This document shows positions 35,555 through 46,685 of a stretch of 64,000 nucleotides of DNA, in pieces. This DNA comes from Micractinium sp. NFX-FRZ. Taxonomy: Eukaryota > Chlorophyta > Trebouxiophyceae > Chlorellales > Chlorellaceae. The first letter of the stretch is position 1, and each line of letters begins with the position of its first letter. Below the pieces are notes generated by a model, which made no database searches, was not told the DNA's origin, and saw nothing but the letters and a program-made list of their open reading frames with translations. The stretch spans positions 248,001 to 312,000 of the forward strand of contig JAPTJF010000008.1 in assembly GCA_029339195.1 (NCBI GenBank). The letters are read 5' to 3'. Made by a program: the position numbers and the translations under genes.

Positions 35555-38162
35555 TCAGGGGTCCAGCAGCTCACATTGCTCCTGTGCTGACAGGGCAAAG
35601 CTGGGATACATGGCTGCCAGCCTGGCCTTGGTGCGCTGGTGACGCAGCACCGGCCTCGCCTGCCACTGCTGGGGCGGCGGCGGCAGCGTGCCGGCGGCCC
35701 CCTCCCGGCTGACGGCGCTGCCGCTGCTGCCAGAACGCTGCTGCTGCTGCTGCTGCTGCTGGGTGCCGCCTGCCACTTGCCGTTGCGCGGCCTCCTGCTG
35801 CGCCTTGCCGCTCGACAGACCGGCGCCGCTGCTGCCCTCGCACGGCCCGGATGCCGACGTGCCGCCTGCTGCTGACGTGGCGCCTGCTGCTGACGTGGCA
35901 CCCGAGGAGGGCACCGGCATCACTTCCACGAGCCGTTGCAGCTGATCCGCGCGCTGTGACAGGCGCAACACCGCCTGCACCACAGGGCGAGTGGGAAGCA
36001 TTCAGCAGGCTGTGGGCTGCCAAGGGCGATTGGTGCCGTGGCTTGCAAAGCCCCTGCCTGCGACCACAGCAAGCACAGCAGGGCCCGCTCGCACCAGCAG
36101 CAAGCGGGCAAGCAGCAGGCACGCACAACAGGGCAGTCAGCAGGCATCGGCATGCCGTAAGTGCGCCCCAGCAGAGCAGGCAGCGGGCCCCTCTTGTGTT
36201 ACCTCTAGCTGCCGTGCCTGCTGCTCCAGGGATGCTATCACCTGCGGGATGCACACCGGTGAAAGTCAAGCAAGAAGTGTTAGAGACAGCTGAGCGCCCC
36301 AATGCGGCCATCCCACGACGGGCGGCAAAATAGTGGCGAGGGTTAGGCATGACTGACGGCGGGGCGTGCATCAGCTTGGGGAGGGAGAGGGGAGGAGGTG
36401 GGGCCCGCACAGCACAGCATTGCACACGTGGCAGTCCATCAGGCCAGCAGGCAATGCCGGCCCGCCGGCTGAGCCATCAGGACAGGCATGCACGCAATGC
36501 ACACTAGCCCCTGCGCCCCTCCCTGCCCACCTCCACACACAGCTCCCTGCGCTGGGTGCTCAGGTGGTGAGCGGTGTCCGCTGCCGAGTGCAGCAGCTGC
36601 TGCCAGGGCTGCTGGCATGGCGGCCAGGGCAGCCCGCTGCCGCCGTCCTGCCCCACAGTTGGTGCCACCAGCCGCCCCTGTCCCTGCTGCATGCCCACCA
36701 GCAGGGCTCCAGGATGCGGGCAATGCTGCTGCACATGCTGCCACTGCCCCTGTTGCCGCCACTGCTCCGACTGCTGGTGCTGCTGCTGCTGCTGTGGCTG
36801 CTGCGACTGCTGGTGCTGCTGCTGTGGCTGTGGCTGCTGCGACTGTGGTGCATGTTGCTGCTGCTGCTGCTGCTGCGCAGCCAGCTGCTGCCCTTGCTGT
36901 GGCTGCTGCGCCTCCGCCTGCTCCAACACATGCTGCTGGCATCGCTGCGCCTGCGCCTGCGGCTGTGGCAGTTGTTGCTGCTGCAACGCAGCCAACCGCT
37001 GCTTCTGGTGCTGGTGCTGCGCAGCCAAGCACTGCAGCTGCTGTAACTGCTGCTGGTTTGCAGGCAGCAGCGCAGCGGCCACGCTGCCGCCGGTGCCACG
37101 TGCACCCAATGCTGGCAGCGCTGGCGGTGCTGGCGCCTCCACGGCTTCGACTGCCCTCTCTGGCTGCTGCCCCTGCTGCCCCTGCCCCGTCTGCTGCTCC
37201 GCTTGCGGGTGCTGCCCCGCCTCCTGCCCCGCTCCCTGCTGCTCTGCCGCCTGCTGCTGCTGCGCCTTCTCCTTCATCCTCTTCTTGTGCAGGTGCCAGC
37301 GCACTTGGCGGCGCGTGAGGGTGGGGAACTCTGGCAGGAGCGCTGTGAGCACCTGCATCCCTCGGGTGGGTATGGTGTGGTCATGACACAACCGGGTGGG
37401 TACACTCCACGCTCAGCTACGTCACGTGCCACACCAGATGGCGTGGCCATGAAACAAACGCATGGCACAATCCAACAAGAGGTGACCACTCGAGGACAGC
37501 AGAGCCAGATGGATGCGCTGGCCACGCGACGCTCGACATAACACGTGGTGACAGACAGCGGCAGCATGCACAAGGGTGGGCAAACCTGCACCGGCTCCGC
37601 CACGTGCACGCCGCCAAACCGCTGCACGGCGGCCTGGAAACACTCCTCCAGCCTGCAGGGGAGCAACCGCACGGGCCGTGTGAGCGGAAGGTGCGCCAGG
37701 GAGGCGTCCTGATGGCCGCAGAGGGCGACGCCCCCGGCCGGTGTGTGCGCTCCGCTGGTGGCGGCGACATGCAGCGGGTTCAGCCAGCCGGGTGATTTGC
37801 GCTTGAAAGGTGAAAAGGCATGGATGAGCCCGGCCTCAGTGAGGGTATCCACGCTGCTGCGGGGAGGTGGCGGTGCCCAGAACTTGCCTGCCTGCCCATT
37901 TGGTGGGTTTCGTCCAGGCGGCTTGCGCTGGCTGCGCAGCCGCTGGTGGCGGCGATACTGCAGCTGTGACCGGAGGTGCTGGGCCGACACAGGGAGACCC
38001 CGCGGGGAGTTCGCATCCGCTAGACATGCCGTTGCACCTGCGGGGAGCAGGCAAGTGCTGCTGAGCCCAGAGTTGGACTGGTACTTGTGGGTCCGCAGCC
38101 ATGAAGAGCCCTCTGCTCAGCTGCTGCACGTAGTTGTTTCTTGCCTGTAGCGCTTCTAGCAC
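35555..38162 (-). CDS. GARP/MYB-like DNA-binding protein with Gln-rich and coiled-coil regions
   Basis: Probable transcription factor. Exons 37888-38162, 37586-37652, 36531-37352, 36203-36241 and 35555-35974 give 540 residues in phase. The B-motif-like domain runs KWAGRLEECFQAAVQRFGG then VLTALLPEFPTLTRRQVRWHLHKKR. The W-x3-L-x3-F spacing and the final QVR-HL-K match the plant GARP signature (WTPELHERF ... VKSHLQKY). Three exons build this domain. The first junction uses a GC donor (GGCAG|GCAAGT), chosen because it alone restores the Trp and the phase. Next comes a region of about 240 residues rich in Gln, Ala and His, then VIASLEQQARQLE-AVLRLSQRADQLQRLVEV, which looks like a coiled coil. Exon 1 (ATG at 38162) is the least certain part. 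Assignment to a named GARP class (PHR, GLK, ARR-B) is not possible. Confidence 0.7.
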
Positions 38163-38762
38163 AGTAACACGTCCGCCCTCTGTTGGAGCCTGGCAGGAGC
38201 AAACGGACTGCTGGGGGCGCTGCGCCTGGGCCCTTGCTCTCTATAGAGCGCGCATTTGAGGTCAATGCGGCGGCTGGACCATGCCCAGAAAAGGTGGAGG
38301 ATGGTGTTACCCCAACTTAGGCTCTCGTCAGGGGTGCAACCCTCAGAGATCAAAATCACCGCTGGCGTGGGTTTTCAGGCCCTGGGGCGCCTCTGACCAG
38401 GCTGCAAGCAGCCCACCCTTTGGGCCCGGCTTGGCAGCCTGGCTCCGTCCTGCGGATTCAGTGCACGTTTACACGACCCACACTGCACTGCCTTGGTGCA
38501 GCACAACACAGCGGAGGCAAGGAGCGGTGCTTGTACATGCATGCGTGCAGTGCATGCATGCATGCATGGCAGGGAGTGAGGGCCCGCGGAGCAACTGCAT
38601 GCATGCATGCACGCATGTTACGTGCGCACCCCAACAGCCCTCGACAGCAGGGTGCAGCTTGTTTGGTGCTCCGCCCCCTACCGCGCCGGCGCCACGCCGC
38701 CCACCGGCTGATTAAGCCGCCGCCCCAGCTGATACCCTCCCCTCAACTCTCGACCCAGGAGG
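38163..38762. other. Spacer between GARP gene start and FBXO21-type gene stop; GCAT arrays
   Basis: 600 bp holding the GARP promoter and the FBXO21-type 3' UTR. GCAT repeats lie at about 38539-38568 and 38599-38614. A minus-strand TGTAA (TTACA at 38469-38473) lies 290 bp past the FBXO21-type stop and is a fair poly(A) candidate. Confidence 0.5.
38469..38473 (-). terminator. Candidate TGTAA poly(A) signal of the FBXO21-type gene
   Basis: Minus-strand TGTAA, 290 bp after the stop codon at 38763-38765. Its distance fits algal 3' UTRs, but the five-base motif is short. Confidence 0.4.
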
Positions 38763-41703
38763 TCAACAGTCCTCCGGATATGCCTGCCGCAGCCAGGGGG
38801 CCAGGCGGTAGGCAGCGCCATCCGGCTGCAGCGCCGAAAAGTACCGCCCCGCCTCTGGGTGCAGCGCAAACCCTGCGCAGCACATGGGGGACGTGCACAG
38901 GGACACTGGCCAAGAAGCGTGAGTGTGGAAGAGTGGGCAGATGAGTGGGAGTCCTGGGTGGGTGCGGCAAGGAGGAGGCAAGAAGGAGGCAGGGACAGGG
39001 TGGGGGTTGGTGGGTCCCAGGGGGCAGGCTGACTCAATTCCGAGCTCATGGTTCAGGGCCCATGCAGCAGCCACTTGCAGACCACACCACGTGCCCGTCC
39101 CCCGCAGCCCAACTCTCAATCAAAGTACAGATGTGCAGCTCCGGCAGCATCCCCACACCAATGCCTTCTCTGAGGCACATGGACCTGCCAGCGCCCTGCT
39201 GCCGCCCCCCCACCTCCACTCTGTGCCCGTTCCCCTCCCACACCCGAACTCTCACCCAGCCTGCAGGCGTGCAGCGGCGGCAGCGCCTCCAGCTCAATGT
39301 TCTCCTGAGCCACATACGTCTGCGCCTGCCCCGGGCGGTCCGCTGGGTCTGGCAGGACATGGTAGAACGGCTGGGTGCGCCCGCCTGCACTTGCGGGCAG
39401 CGAGGAGAAGGATTTGAACTAGTTAGTTGCAGAGTGCTGGAACACGCGGGGAGGGAGCCGTGCGGCAGAGGTGTGTGTGTGTGCGTGTGTCTCCGTTTGC
39501 AGGAGGGGGGAGGGGGCGCTCGTTGTGTGGCAGCGTGGGAGGCAACTTGCAGCGCTTCGTTTCATCAATCAGGCGGGGTAAGCCAGAACCAAGGTTAGGT
39601 TAGGAAGTGATGTAGGCATGCAGCTGGCCGAGCGATTGTGGCAGCCTGGCCTGGCCCGAGCGTCGCGCCCAGGCGGCCCAAGCAGCTGAGCGGCTGCCAC
39701 TACCCCCAAAGTGCCACTAGCCCACCTGCCAGGCGGCCCACCCCCATCCCTGCTGTCCCGAGCTGCCGACCCAACAGCTGACGTGGAGACCAGACCAGCT
39801 GAGCTGGCACCCCAGACCAGCTGAGCTGGCACCCCAAACCAGCTGAGCTGGCAACCTACATGCCAGTCGGCCCTCCCCCTTCTCTCTGAGCTGGCGGCCC
39901 CATCTGAGCTGAGGTGGCGGCTCACCTGCCAGGCGGCCCACCCCCATCTGCTCCATCCACTCCTCACTGGCCCGGCACTCAGTGTCCCACCCAATGATCA
40001 CGCCCCTGCAAGTGTTGGAAGGAGGGCGGCAGCATTGGTCGTGAAGGCACACGGCCGCAGGGCACAGCGGCGGGCTGGCCGGGCATTCAGCATCCCACCT
40101 AACAATGACACCCCTGCACGTGTTGAACAGAGGGCGGCAAACTTGGTTGCAAGCGGTAGACCGGGGCAGGGCACCGCAGCAGGCTGGCCATGCAGGTGCC
40201 CAGCGTGGCCCAGCGCAGCACACAGCATAGCTCTTGAGTAGCACAGAAAAGCACAGCTCAGCTCACGGCGCAGCACACAGAGCAGCACACTCCCAAGCCC
40301 CCCTCCTCACCTGTAGGCGTAGCGCCGGTGGCGGATGAGCTGCCCCACCCGGAACCTGACCCCCGCTGCCGCCTCGGCTCCTCGGAGGTGCACCCTGCGG
40401 GGGAGACCAACAGGCATGTCACACAGGTGCAGCTCAGCACTGCCAGCTGTTGGCTTGCAATACAGCACACTGCAATCTACTTTTGATTGCCCCCAAGGCT
40501 ATAGCAGGCGCAGCACAACCCCAGCCAATGTAGTACTCAAGCTGGGCAGCCGCAGAGGCAGCAAGGCAGCTCAGCATGCACCTCAGCGCGCCTCCACCTG
40601 CCCGCTCCTCCCGCCAGGACCGCGGGTCGGCTGGCCAAGCCGGCTGGCCAGGCACCGCCCCGCAGCCCGGCAGCCCGGCAGCCCGGCAGGCCCGCATCCG
40701 GCAGCCCGGCAGCCCGGGCAGGCCTCCATTGCCTGCCCGTAGTCACTCACTCCATCTGCTTCCTGACGTGGTCTTCTGCCGCCGCCCGGATCTCCGCCAG
40801 CATGGCAGCCAGCGCGGGCGCGTGCATCCCAGCTGCGTGCCCCAGCTGCACCTGGTAGGGCTGACCCACAAGCTGCAAGGCAGGGGCACACGATGTACAC
40901 AGATCTTATGAGAGCAAAACGTTTTAAACAACCCCGAAAAACAATCTGGTATCTATGCCATGTGCTGCAATCACATGGCAAGGAGGCGGGGCGTTGAGGC
41001 CCCAGCCAACAGGCAGCGCAGTACGTGTGCAGGGCCAGGGGGCGCTGCTGCACAATGCAGGCGTCGGCTGCTGCAATTAAATGGAAACCTACCCCAGAGT
41101 CCCATGAAGTGATAGAATTCGGCCGTGTTTTGCACTCCCCACGCTTCGCACCTTTTCGAGGAGCTCCGCTGCCTCGTGGAACTGCTGCTGCGCCATGCAC
41201 GCGTTGGCTGCCTCCACCGTTGCGCGCACACCCTCCACTGCAGGGGAGAGGGGGAGAGGCACGTGGCTTTCAGGGGGGAGGAGGGCACCACAGGTGGTGG
41301 CAGCAGCGTGCAATCAGTGTGGCACCCATGGCAGCCTTTCACAGTCCGCTGGGGGTTGAGGGCACAGGGGCATGCGTGACACGGGGGATGCACGTGGCAT
41401 TCAAAGAGGAGGAGGGCACCACACTTGGTGGCACCAGCGTGCCTCTCAGTGTGGCACTCATCGCACCCCTTTACAGACCACCGGAGGGCACAGGGCATGC
41501 ATGACTTGCGACACGCGCCATGCAAAGCGTGGGTGTGCTCGCCGGGAGAGCTGTGCAGCCGCCCCAGGCGCAGAGGCAGTCCTGGCAGGCGACATGCATG
41601 CGTGCTGAGCTGGCGTGCACGGCGCAGCGGCCCGTTCATGCTGCTGCTGCTGCTGCTGATGTGCCGGCTGGATGGCAGAAGCAGCCAGGGGACATGCTGT
41701 TTA

Positions 41704-41762
<59 letters not shown>

Positions 41763-44700
41763 GACTAGTGAGTGTGTGAGCAGGCCAGTGCAGACACGTC
41801 CCAGCATGCTTAGCGCATGTGCCCCGCCCCCCACCTGAGCCGTCGCCTGCCGCCGCCGACATGAGCAGCGCGGTTGCCTTGAGCAACCCGTGCTCAGCAT
41901 GCTCCCGGTGTATGTGCACCAGGTTGCGGCACATGCGCAGCCACGTCTGGGGCGGCGACATGGCCTGCACGCATTGCAACATGAAGTGGTCGTTGAGCGC
42001 TGGTGTGGCAGTATCTGGCATCACACATTTGCCACCATTGCACATCCACTTGGTGAAACTAAGGTACCACCGCCGCCTCATCCACAGGCGCTGGCAACGC
42101 GCTACAAGGCCTATTGCCAATGCCAACAAATGCACACACTCTTCGTGGAATCTCGTTCGTTTGCTTGGCGTAGAAACGTGTCCTCACCTCCACCTCGTCT
42201 GCGTGGCTTGCCGGCAGGCCCAGGCCGCGCAGGAAGCCCACAAACTCCGCCCTGCACTCATTGAATTGCAATGAAACATCGATCAAATCGAGTGGATCCC
42301 CAGCAATGGAATGCGTCACAAGAAGCGGGGAGGCCGGCAACTTGAGTGCCTGCCTGCAGACAGTGCGCCGCACACCAGACCAGGCTGCACGCATGCAGGC
42401 AGTAGGCTTATGCACTACCTGCTCATGATGCGCCCGCCATCGAACACATCCATGAACACGCGGCCCGCCTGCGGGCTAGGCCCGCCCTCAAGCAGGGGCC
42501 CATCATGCCCAAGCCCCTGGCCGGCCTCCATGCCATCCTGCACACAGCAGGGCAGCACGTGCAGCAGGCACAGCGTGTGCAGCACAGCGTGTGCAACAAA
42601 CGCGGTGCCGTGCGCACAGCAGGCACAGCATGGATTGGCGTTTGCAAGCGCCCAGACGGGCAGGCACAGGGCAAAGCACCCTCAAGGGGCGGCTCAAGGT
42701 GCCGTGAGCAGCCGCCCCAAGCAACCACCCATGCCCCCGCTTCCTGCCAACCAACCAGCCATGTGCGTTTAGCGGCACACACCAATACACAATGCGCAGC
42801 ACAACACATTAACGCACCATGGAAGTCACCACGTGCATGGGCACGCCTAGCACAGAGATGGGCAGCCCGGCGCGGGCGCCAACCTGCGCACAAGAAGCAA
42901 CAGTTGGGGCGCTGTGCTGGTGCCGGCGCTGGGAGCACAGCGCACGGCGCAGGGTTGAGCGCCTGGCGCGCCTGCCATGTCAGCGCGGGCCCCGCTGGCC
43001 GGCCCGGGAAGCAGCAAGCAATGTGATCAACTAGCATGCATGCATGCATGCGCTCATGCGCTAGTCCAGAGCACCCATGCAAGGAGTGCAGCAGGCTATC
43101 CTGCACACCTAAACCCATCTACATTGGTTTAGCTCGCTGCTGCCTACGGCCTTCAGGCAAGGGGCAAAGAGGCAGAACAGGCAAAAGGGGCACGCCAGAT
43201 TCGAGGAGCGCCCCAGCTTCCGGCTGCTGCACACACCCAACCAACCCCGACCACGTAGCGCCCAACCCTGTCCTTACTGGCTCACCGCAGCGTGCAGTAC
43301 CGCCAGAGAGATGGGGATGCCCTCCCGGTTGGTGAGCACGCTGTCCAGCAGGCTGTTGGAGGCATCGTAGTAGCGCTCCCGGTTGCCCTGCATGCAGGGG
43401 AAATAAAACAAAGCAAGGGCACTGATGTCCGTAGCCCACGCGGGGCGGGCACCATGTACTGCTCAGCGATACAGACCCACGTGTCATATCACAAAGGGGA
43501 GCAGTTGGATGAAGAGCGAGGGGGGCACTCGAGTGGAAGCAGTACAGGCAGCAGGGCTCACCGCAATCTCAAGCCCATAGCCAGCGGGTGGAGGGATGCT
43601 GGCAAAGTGGGGGTGCCGGGGCGGCGGCCCCTCTCCAAACAGCAGGCTGCTCAGCAGGCGCAGCGCGGCCACGCCTCGGGCCCCTGAAGCACGTGGATGG
43701 GGCAGGTGGAGATGTGAGTGATGACACACAGTTGGAGGGGCAAGCGGTGCCGTGGGCGTGTAGAGAGGGGAGGGAAGGCACATGCCCGACACGCAGGCAG
43801 GCAGGCGGGAGGCAGCCAGGCAGGCATGCGGGCGCAGCACGGGCGGAGGGGGCGGGCGTTGGAGGCTGCTCATGCTTGCGGGGCAGCGGCGGCGGCAGCG
43901 GCGGCGAATGGCAGCAGCGCGGCAAGACAGCGGTGTGGCACAGCCTGCCTGCGGTCTCCATGCGCCGCTTGAGCTCCTGCCCGAGGGAATCCAGTGCTTC
44001 ACCCACCCACGAAAGATCTGCACACATGCACAGGGGCAGGTCACACAGGGGGTAGCCACGCATGGGCCGTTCTTTGCTGCTGCTACTGTCGGTAGGGGGT
44101 CCGGCCACAGCAGGCTGCAACATATGGCAGTTACAACGACCCCCGTGGGGCCTGCAGTAACGGACAACGAGCCAATAACCGCGGGCCTGCAGCTGGGCCA
44201 GCCAGGGGCTGACCTGACGCTGATTTGGCGCCGGCCTGGCACCGGCGCGGCGGGCTTGCCTGCGAATGGGTTGTGCACGTGCGCCAGAGCCAGCGCGCCC
44301 TCCTCCTGAGCCATCCGCAGCAGCTGCTCCAGCTCAGCAGTCGACAGCTGGCCAGGCGAGGCCACAACCTCCTCCCCCTCCTGCTGCTCCCCCTCCCCCT
44401 GCTGCTCCTCCTGCCCCTGCTGCACCGCTGTGACATCAGACGGCGGCGCGCCGGCTGCCCCGCCAACTGCAACCCCCGCCACGTCTGCCCCGGCTGGCTC
44501 GGCCGCGTGCAGCGCGCGCCGGCGGGCAAGCTCCCGCTCCGCTGACTGCACTGCAGCCAGGCGGCTGCGCAGGTGCTGCGCCCAGTGCCGCGTGTTGAGC
44601 TCTTCATGCACAGCGCGTGCCCAGTACGCTGTGCTGCAGGGGGCAGCAGCTGCAGCAGCCGCAGCATCTGGCCAGATCGCTGCCGTGACGGCCTCGCCTG

Positions 44701-45697
44701 CCTGGGCCTCTGCTGCGGCTGCTGCTGCCGCACTGGCCGCCACAGCAGGGCCGCCGGTTGCTGCGGCAGCTGGCGGGTGGCGCAGCTGCTCGGCAGCTGC
44801 CACCAGGGCTTGCAGCAGGTCCTGCACGCCTGGGAAGCTGAGCCCCCGCAGCTGCTGCAGGACCTCCCGCTGCCGCTCTGGCCACGCCACTTCTTGCAGC
44901 AGGCCCAGCACGCGGGCGTCTGCCTGCGGGTGGTGGATCGGGATGTGTGAGTACATTGTAGGTCAGTTGAATGTGGCGTGGTCAGCTCATGCCCACCCAC
45001 CCTGCCCTCCACCAGACATAAGACGGCCTAGCGCCCCTGCCTGGCCTTCATCCGTCCTGCCCGCCAGGCTGCTGCCCCGGTGCTGACCTGGCGCCGCAGG
45101 CGGTACACGTCCACCCAGCGCCCCTGCCGGGACAGACGTCCTGCTGCGCTGCCACCGCTGCCGTGCCTCCACCGCCGCTGGCACACGCCCCTCCAGAGCT
45201 CTGGGGCAGCAGCCGCCTGTCGCCACGCGCGGCAGGTGGCCAGGCAGGTCGCCAGGTCAGCAGCCGAGAGATGCGAGAAGACCTGCACGCAGGCGAGCAT
45301 GAGGGACGTCTTTTGTGAGTGTTTCCGCACTCAAGTGGGCAGGCAGAAGCCGGCACAGACAAGACACATGGTGCATAGGGAAGAACAGGCAGGCGCCCAA
45401 GAAAGGGAGGACAGCGGAGCGCAGCGCTGTTGCACAGCACCACACATGCTTCGTGGGCAAGATGCCTGCTCAGAAAGGGCTTGTCTGCAGCTCCACCTCC
45501 TCAGGCAAGTCCAGTATCCCCAGCTGCTGAGGCGGGTCTACTGCGCCAGCACCAGTGCCGGCGGCACCGGCACCGGCAGCGGCGGCGGTGGCGGTGGGGC
45601 CAGTTTCTGTGGGAGTGGTGCCGGCTGCTCCTCCTGCACTGCAAGCCGGCCCTGAATCTCCTCCTGGCGGCTTTCCCTCAGTTTGAACCGCCGACAT
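38763..45697 (-). CDS. FBXO21: FBXO21-type F-box protein (F-box, SirB1/transglutaminase-like, YccV-like)
   Basis: Likely substrate receptor of an SCF ubiquitin ligase. About 16 exons run from 45697 (45497-45697, 45088-45282, 44260-44923, 43949-44017, 43562-43683, 43286-43387, 42818-42883, 42419-42537, about 42190-42251, about 41835-42014, 41152-41237, 40751-40872, 40311-40394, 39926-40005, 39256-39384, 38763-38872), about 800 residues. The F-box is LDLPEE-VFSHLSAADLATC then CRAWRQAAAAPELWRGVC. The SirB1/transglutaminase-like part carries GNRERYYDASNSLLDSVL and REGIPISLAVLHAA. A TPR-like helix pair includes AACMAQQQFHEAAELLEK-like sequence near 41200. The YccV (hemimethylated-DNA-binding-like) domain is FRVGQLIRHRRYAYR-GVIIGWDTEC, then QPFYHVLPD, YVAQENIELEA and HPEAGRYFSAL, ending YPEDC. 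Order and motifs match animal FBXO21. Junctions of exons 9 and 10 are uncertain, and two introns (after exons 3 and 4) appear to be GC-AG. Confidence 0.85.
39721..40137 (-). repeat. Copies of both edges of exon 39926-40005 in flanking introns (FBXO21-type gene)
   Basis: The exon end and donor (CACCTGCCAGGCGGCCCACC on the plus strand, 39924-39943) recurs at about 39724-39743. The exon start (about 39963-40018) recurs with substitutions at about 40079-40137. Several CCAGCTGAGCTGGCA units at about 39794-39855 fill the intron between. Confidence 0.85.
41256..41505. repeat. Tandem duplication of about 120 bp within an intron (FBXO21-type gene)
   Basis: Two units (from about 41260 and about 41390) share GAGGAGGGCACCAC, the AGTGTGGCAC segment and the GAGGGCACAGG segment in the same order. 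Both units are purely intronic as modelled. Confidence 0.85.
41705..41761. repeat. (CTG)n array of about 18 units in intron (FBXO21-type gene)
   Basis: A pure trinucleotide run between modelled exons 41152-41237 and 41835-42014, about 75 bp from the donor of the latter. It is intronic in this model, so it should not encode poly-Gln, poly-Ala or poly-Ser. Confidence 0.9.
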
Positions 45698-46685
45698 GAT
45701 AAGCGGTGAACGGATGCGCCAGGCAACAACTCTCGGCACCTCGGACAGGCAGAGTTTCGGCCTGGGTCGTCAAGCAGCTCGTCAAGCAGCCCTGGGCCAG
45801 GTTAGGTCCAGCTTGCGATCACTTCCCCGCCGGCTTTGTGGTGGCATCCACAGCATGCGCGGCAGCGTGGCGGCGGCGGCGGACGACGCCGTTATCATGG
45901 GCTCGACTCCTTTTTGCTTGCTAGGGCCCCTTTTGCGCCCTGCAAGTGGACATACAGCCGTGCTTTGTACCAATTGATCCACACAGCACTTGACCCCCGT
46001 GGGTTTGTCTGCTGAGCTGTGGGCAGGGCAGCACACCATGCCCGCTGCACCAGCCGTGCAGCAGGACGCCCCTGGCCCCTGTTGACAGCCCTAATGCCTC
46101 GCTGGCAAAATGATGCCCCACAGCCTTCTAAATTTGCACCCGGTCTCCTTGCAGACAACTCGCAGGTGTTAAACCGTGCTTGCATGCAGTGTAGGGCCGC
46201 CGGCAGTCTCGAGGAGCAGGCAGTCCCGGACCTGCTGACATCAGCAACAGCACTGCCTGCAGCTATCCCTCTGTGATGCAACGCCAGCAGTTTGTGATAA
46301 CACAGGTTCTTAATAAGGCAGGCTCCTGACAAGGTGCTGGGTGCTTTCAAATAATGGGCCGCCGCTGTTTCCTGGGGAGCTCTTTGAAAGCTGTACTGCT
46401 GTACTGCGCACTCTTTGTGCCCGTCCCATGGCGTGCGCTTCTGTTGCATATACCAATCCGAGCCAGTAACAAAACCTCACAGTGGCCTCGGGCCGTGAAA
46501 GCCCCAGCGCTTGCAGCGACATTTGCGCAAAGCCCACAAGTCGACAGCGTCCATTCATCCTGCACGAATATTGACAAAATCCACCAATTCTGGGGACCGC
46601 TACAGCCCCGCGGGTGCGCCGCTGCTACTGCCGTCGCCACCGCTCCACCGCTGCCGCTCAGGACAGCCCACAGTGCTTGGCCGAG
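45698..46685. promoter_or_regulatory. Divergent spacer, FBXO21-type gene / GPATCH11-type gene
   Basis: Nearly 1 kb between the two start codons, less GC-rich around 46100-46600 than the flanking genes. No exons or RNA genes seen. It presumably holds both promoters. Confidence 0.5.

Noticed and set aside
36366..37391. Leu-, Cys- and Ala-rich open frames opposite the GARP gene
   Set aside because: The minus-strand frame continues a recognisable DNA-binding domain through proper splice sites. The plus-strand frames are only complements of CAG codons.
38763..40394. YccV-like domain considered as recent transfer from bacteria
   Set aside because: It is split by several introns, matches the local base composition and sits in the same order as in animal FBXO21, so vertical descent is simpler.
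43036..43062. GCAT-rich palindromic tract considered as regulatory hairpin
   Set aside because: It is a short simple repeat in an intron. Similar runs occur at 38539-38614, and nothing ties it to a function.
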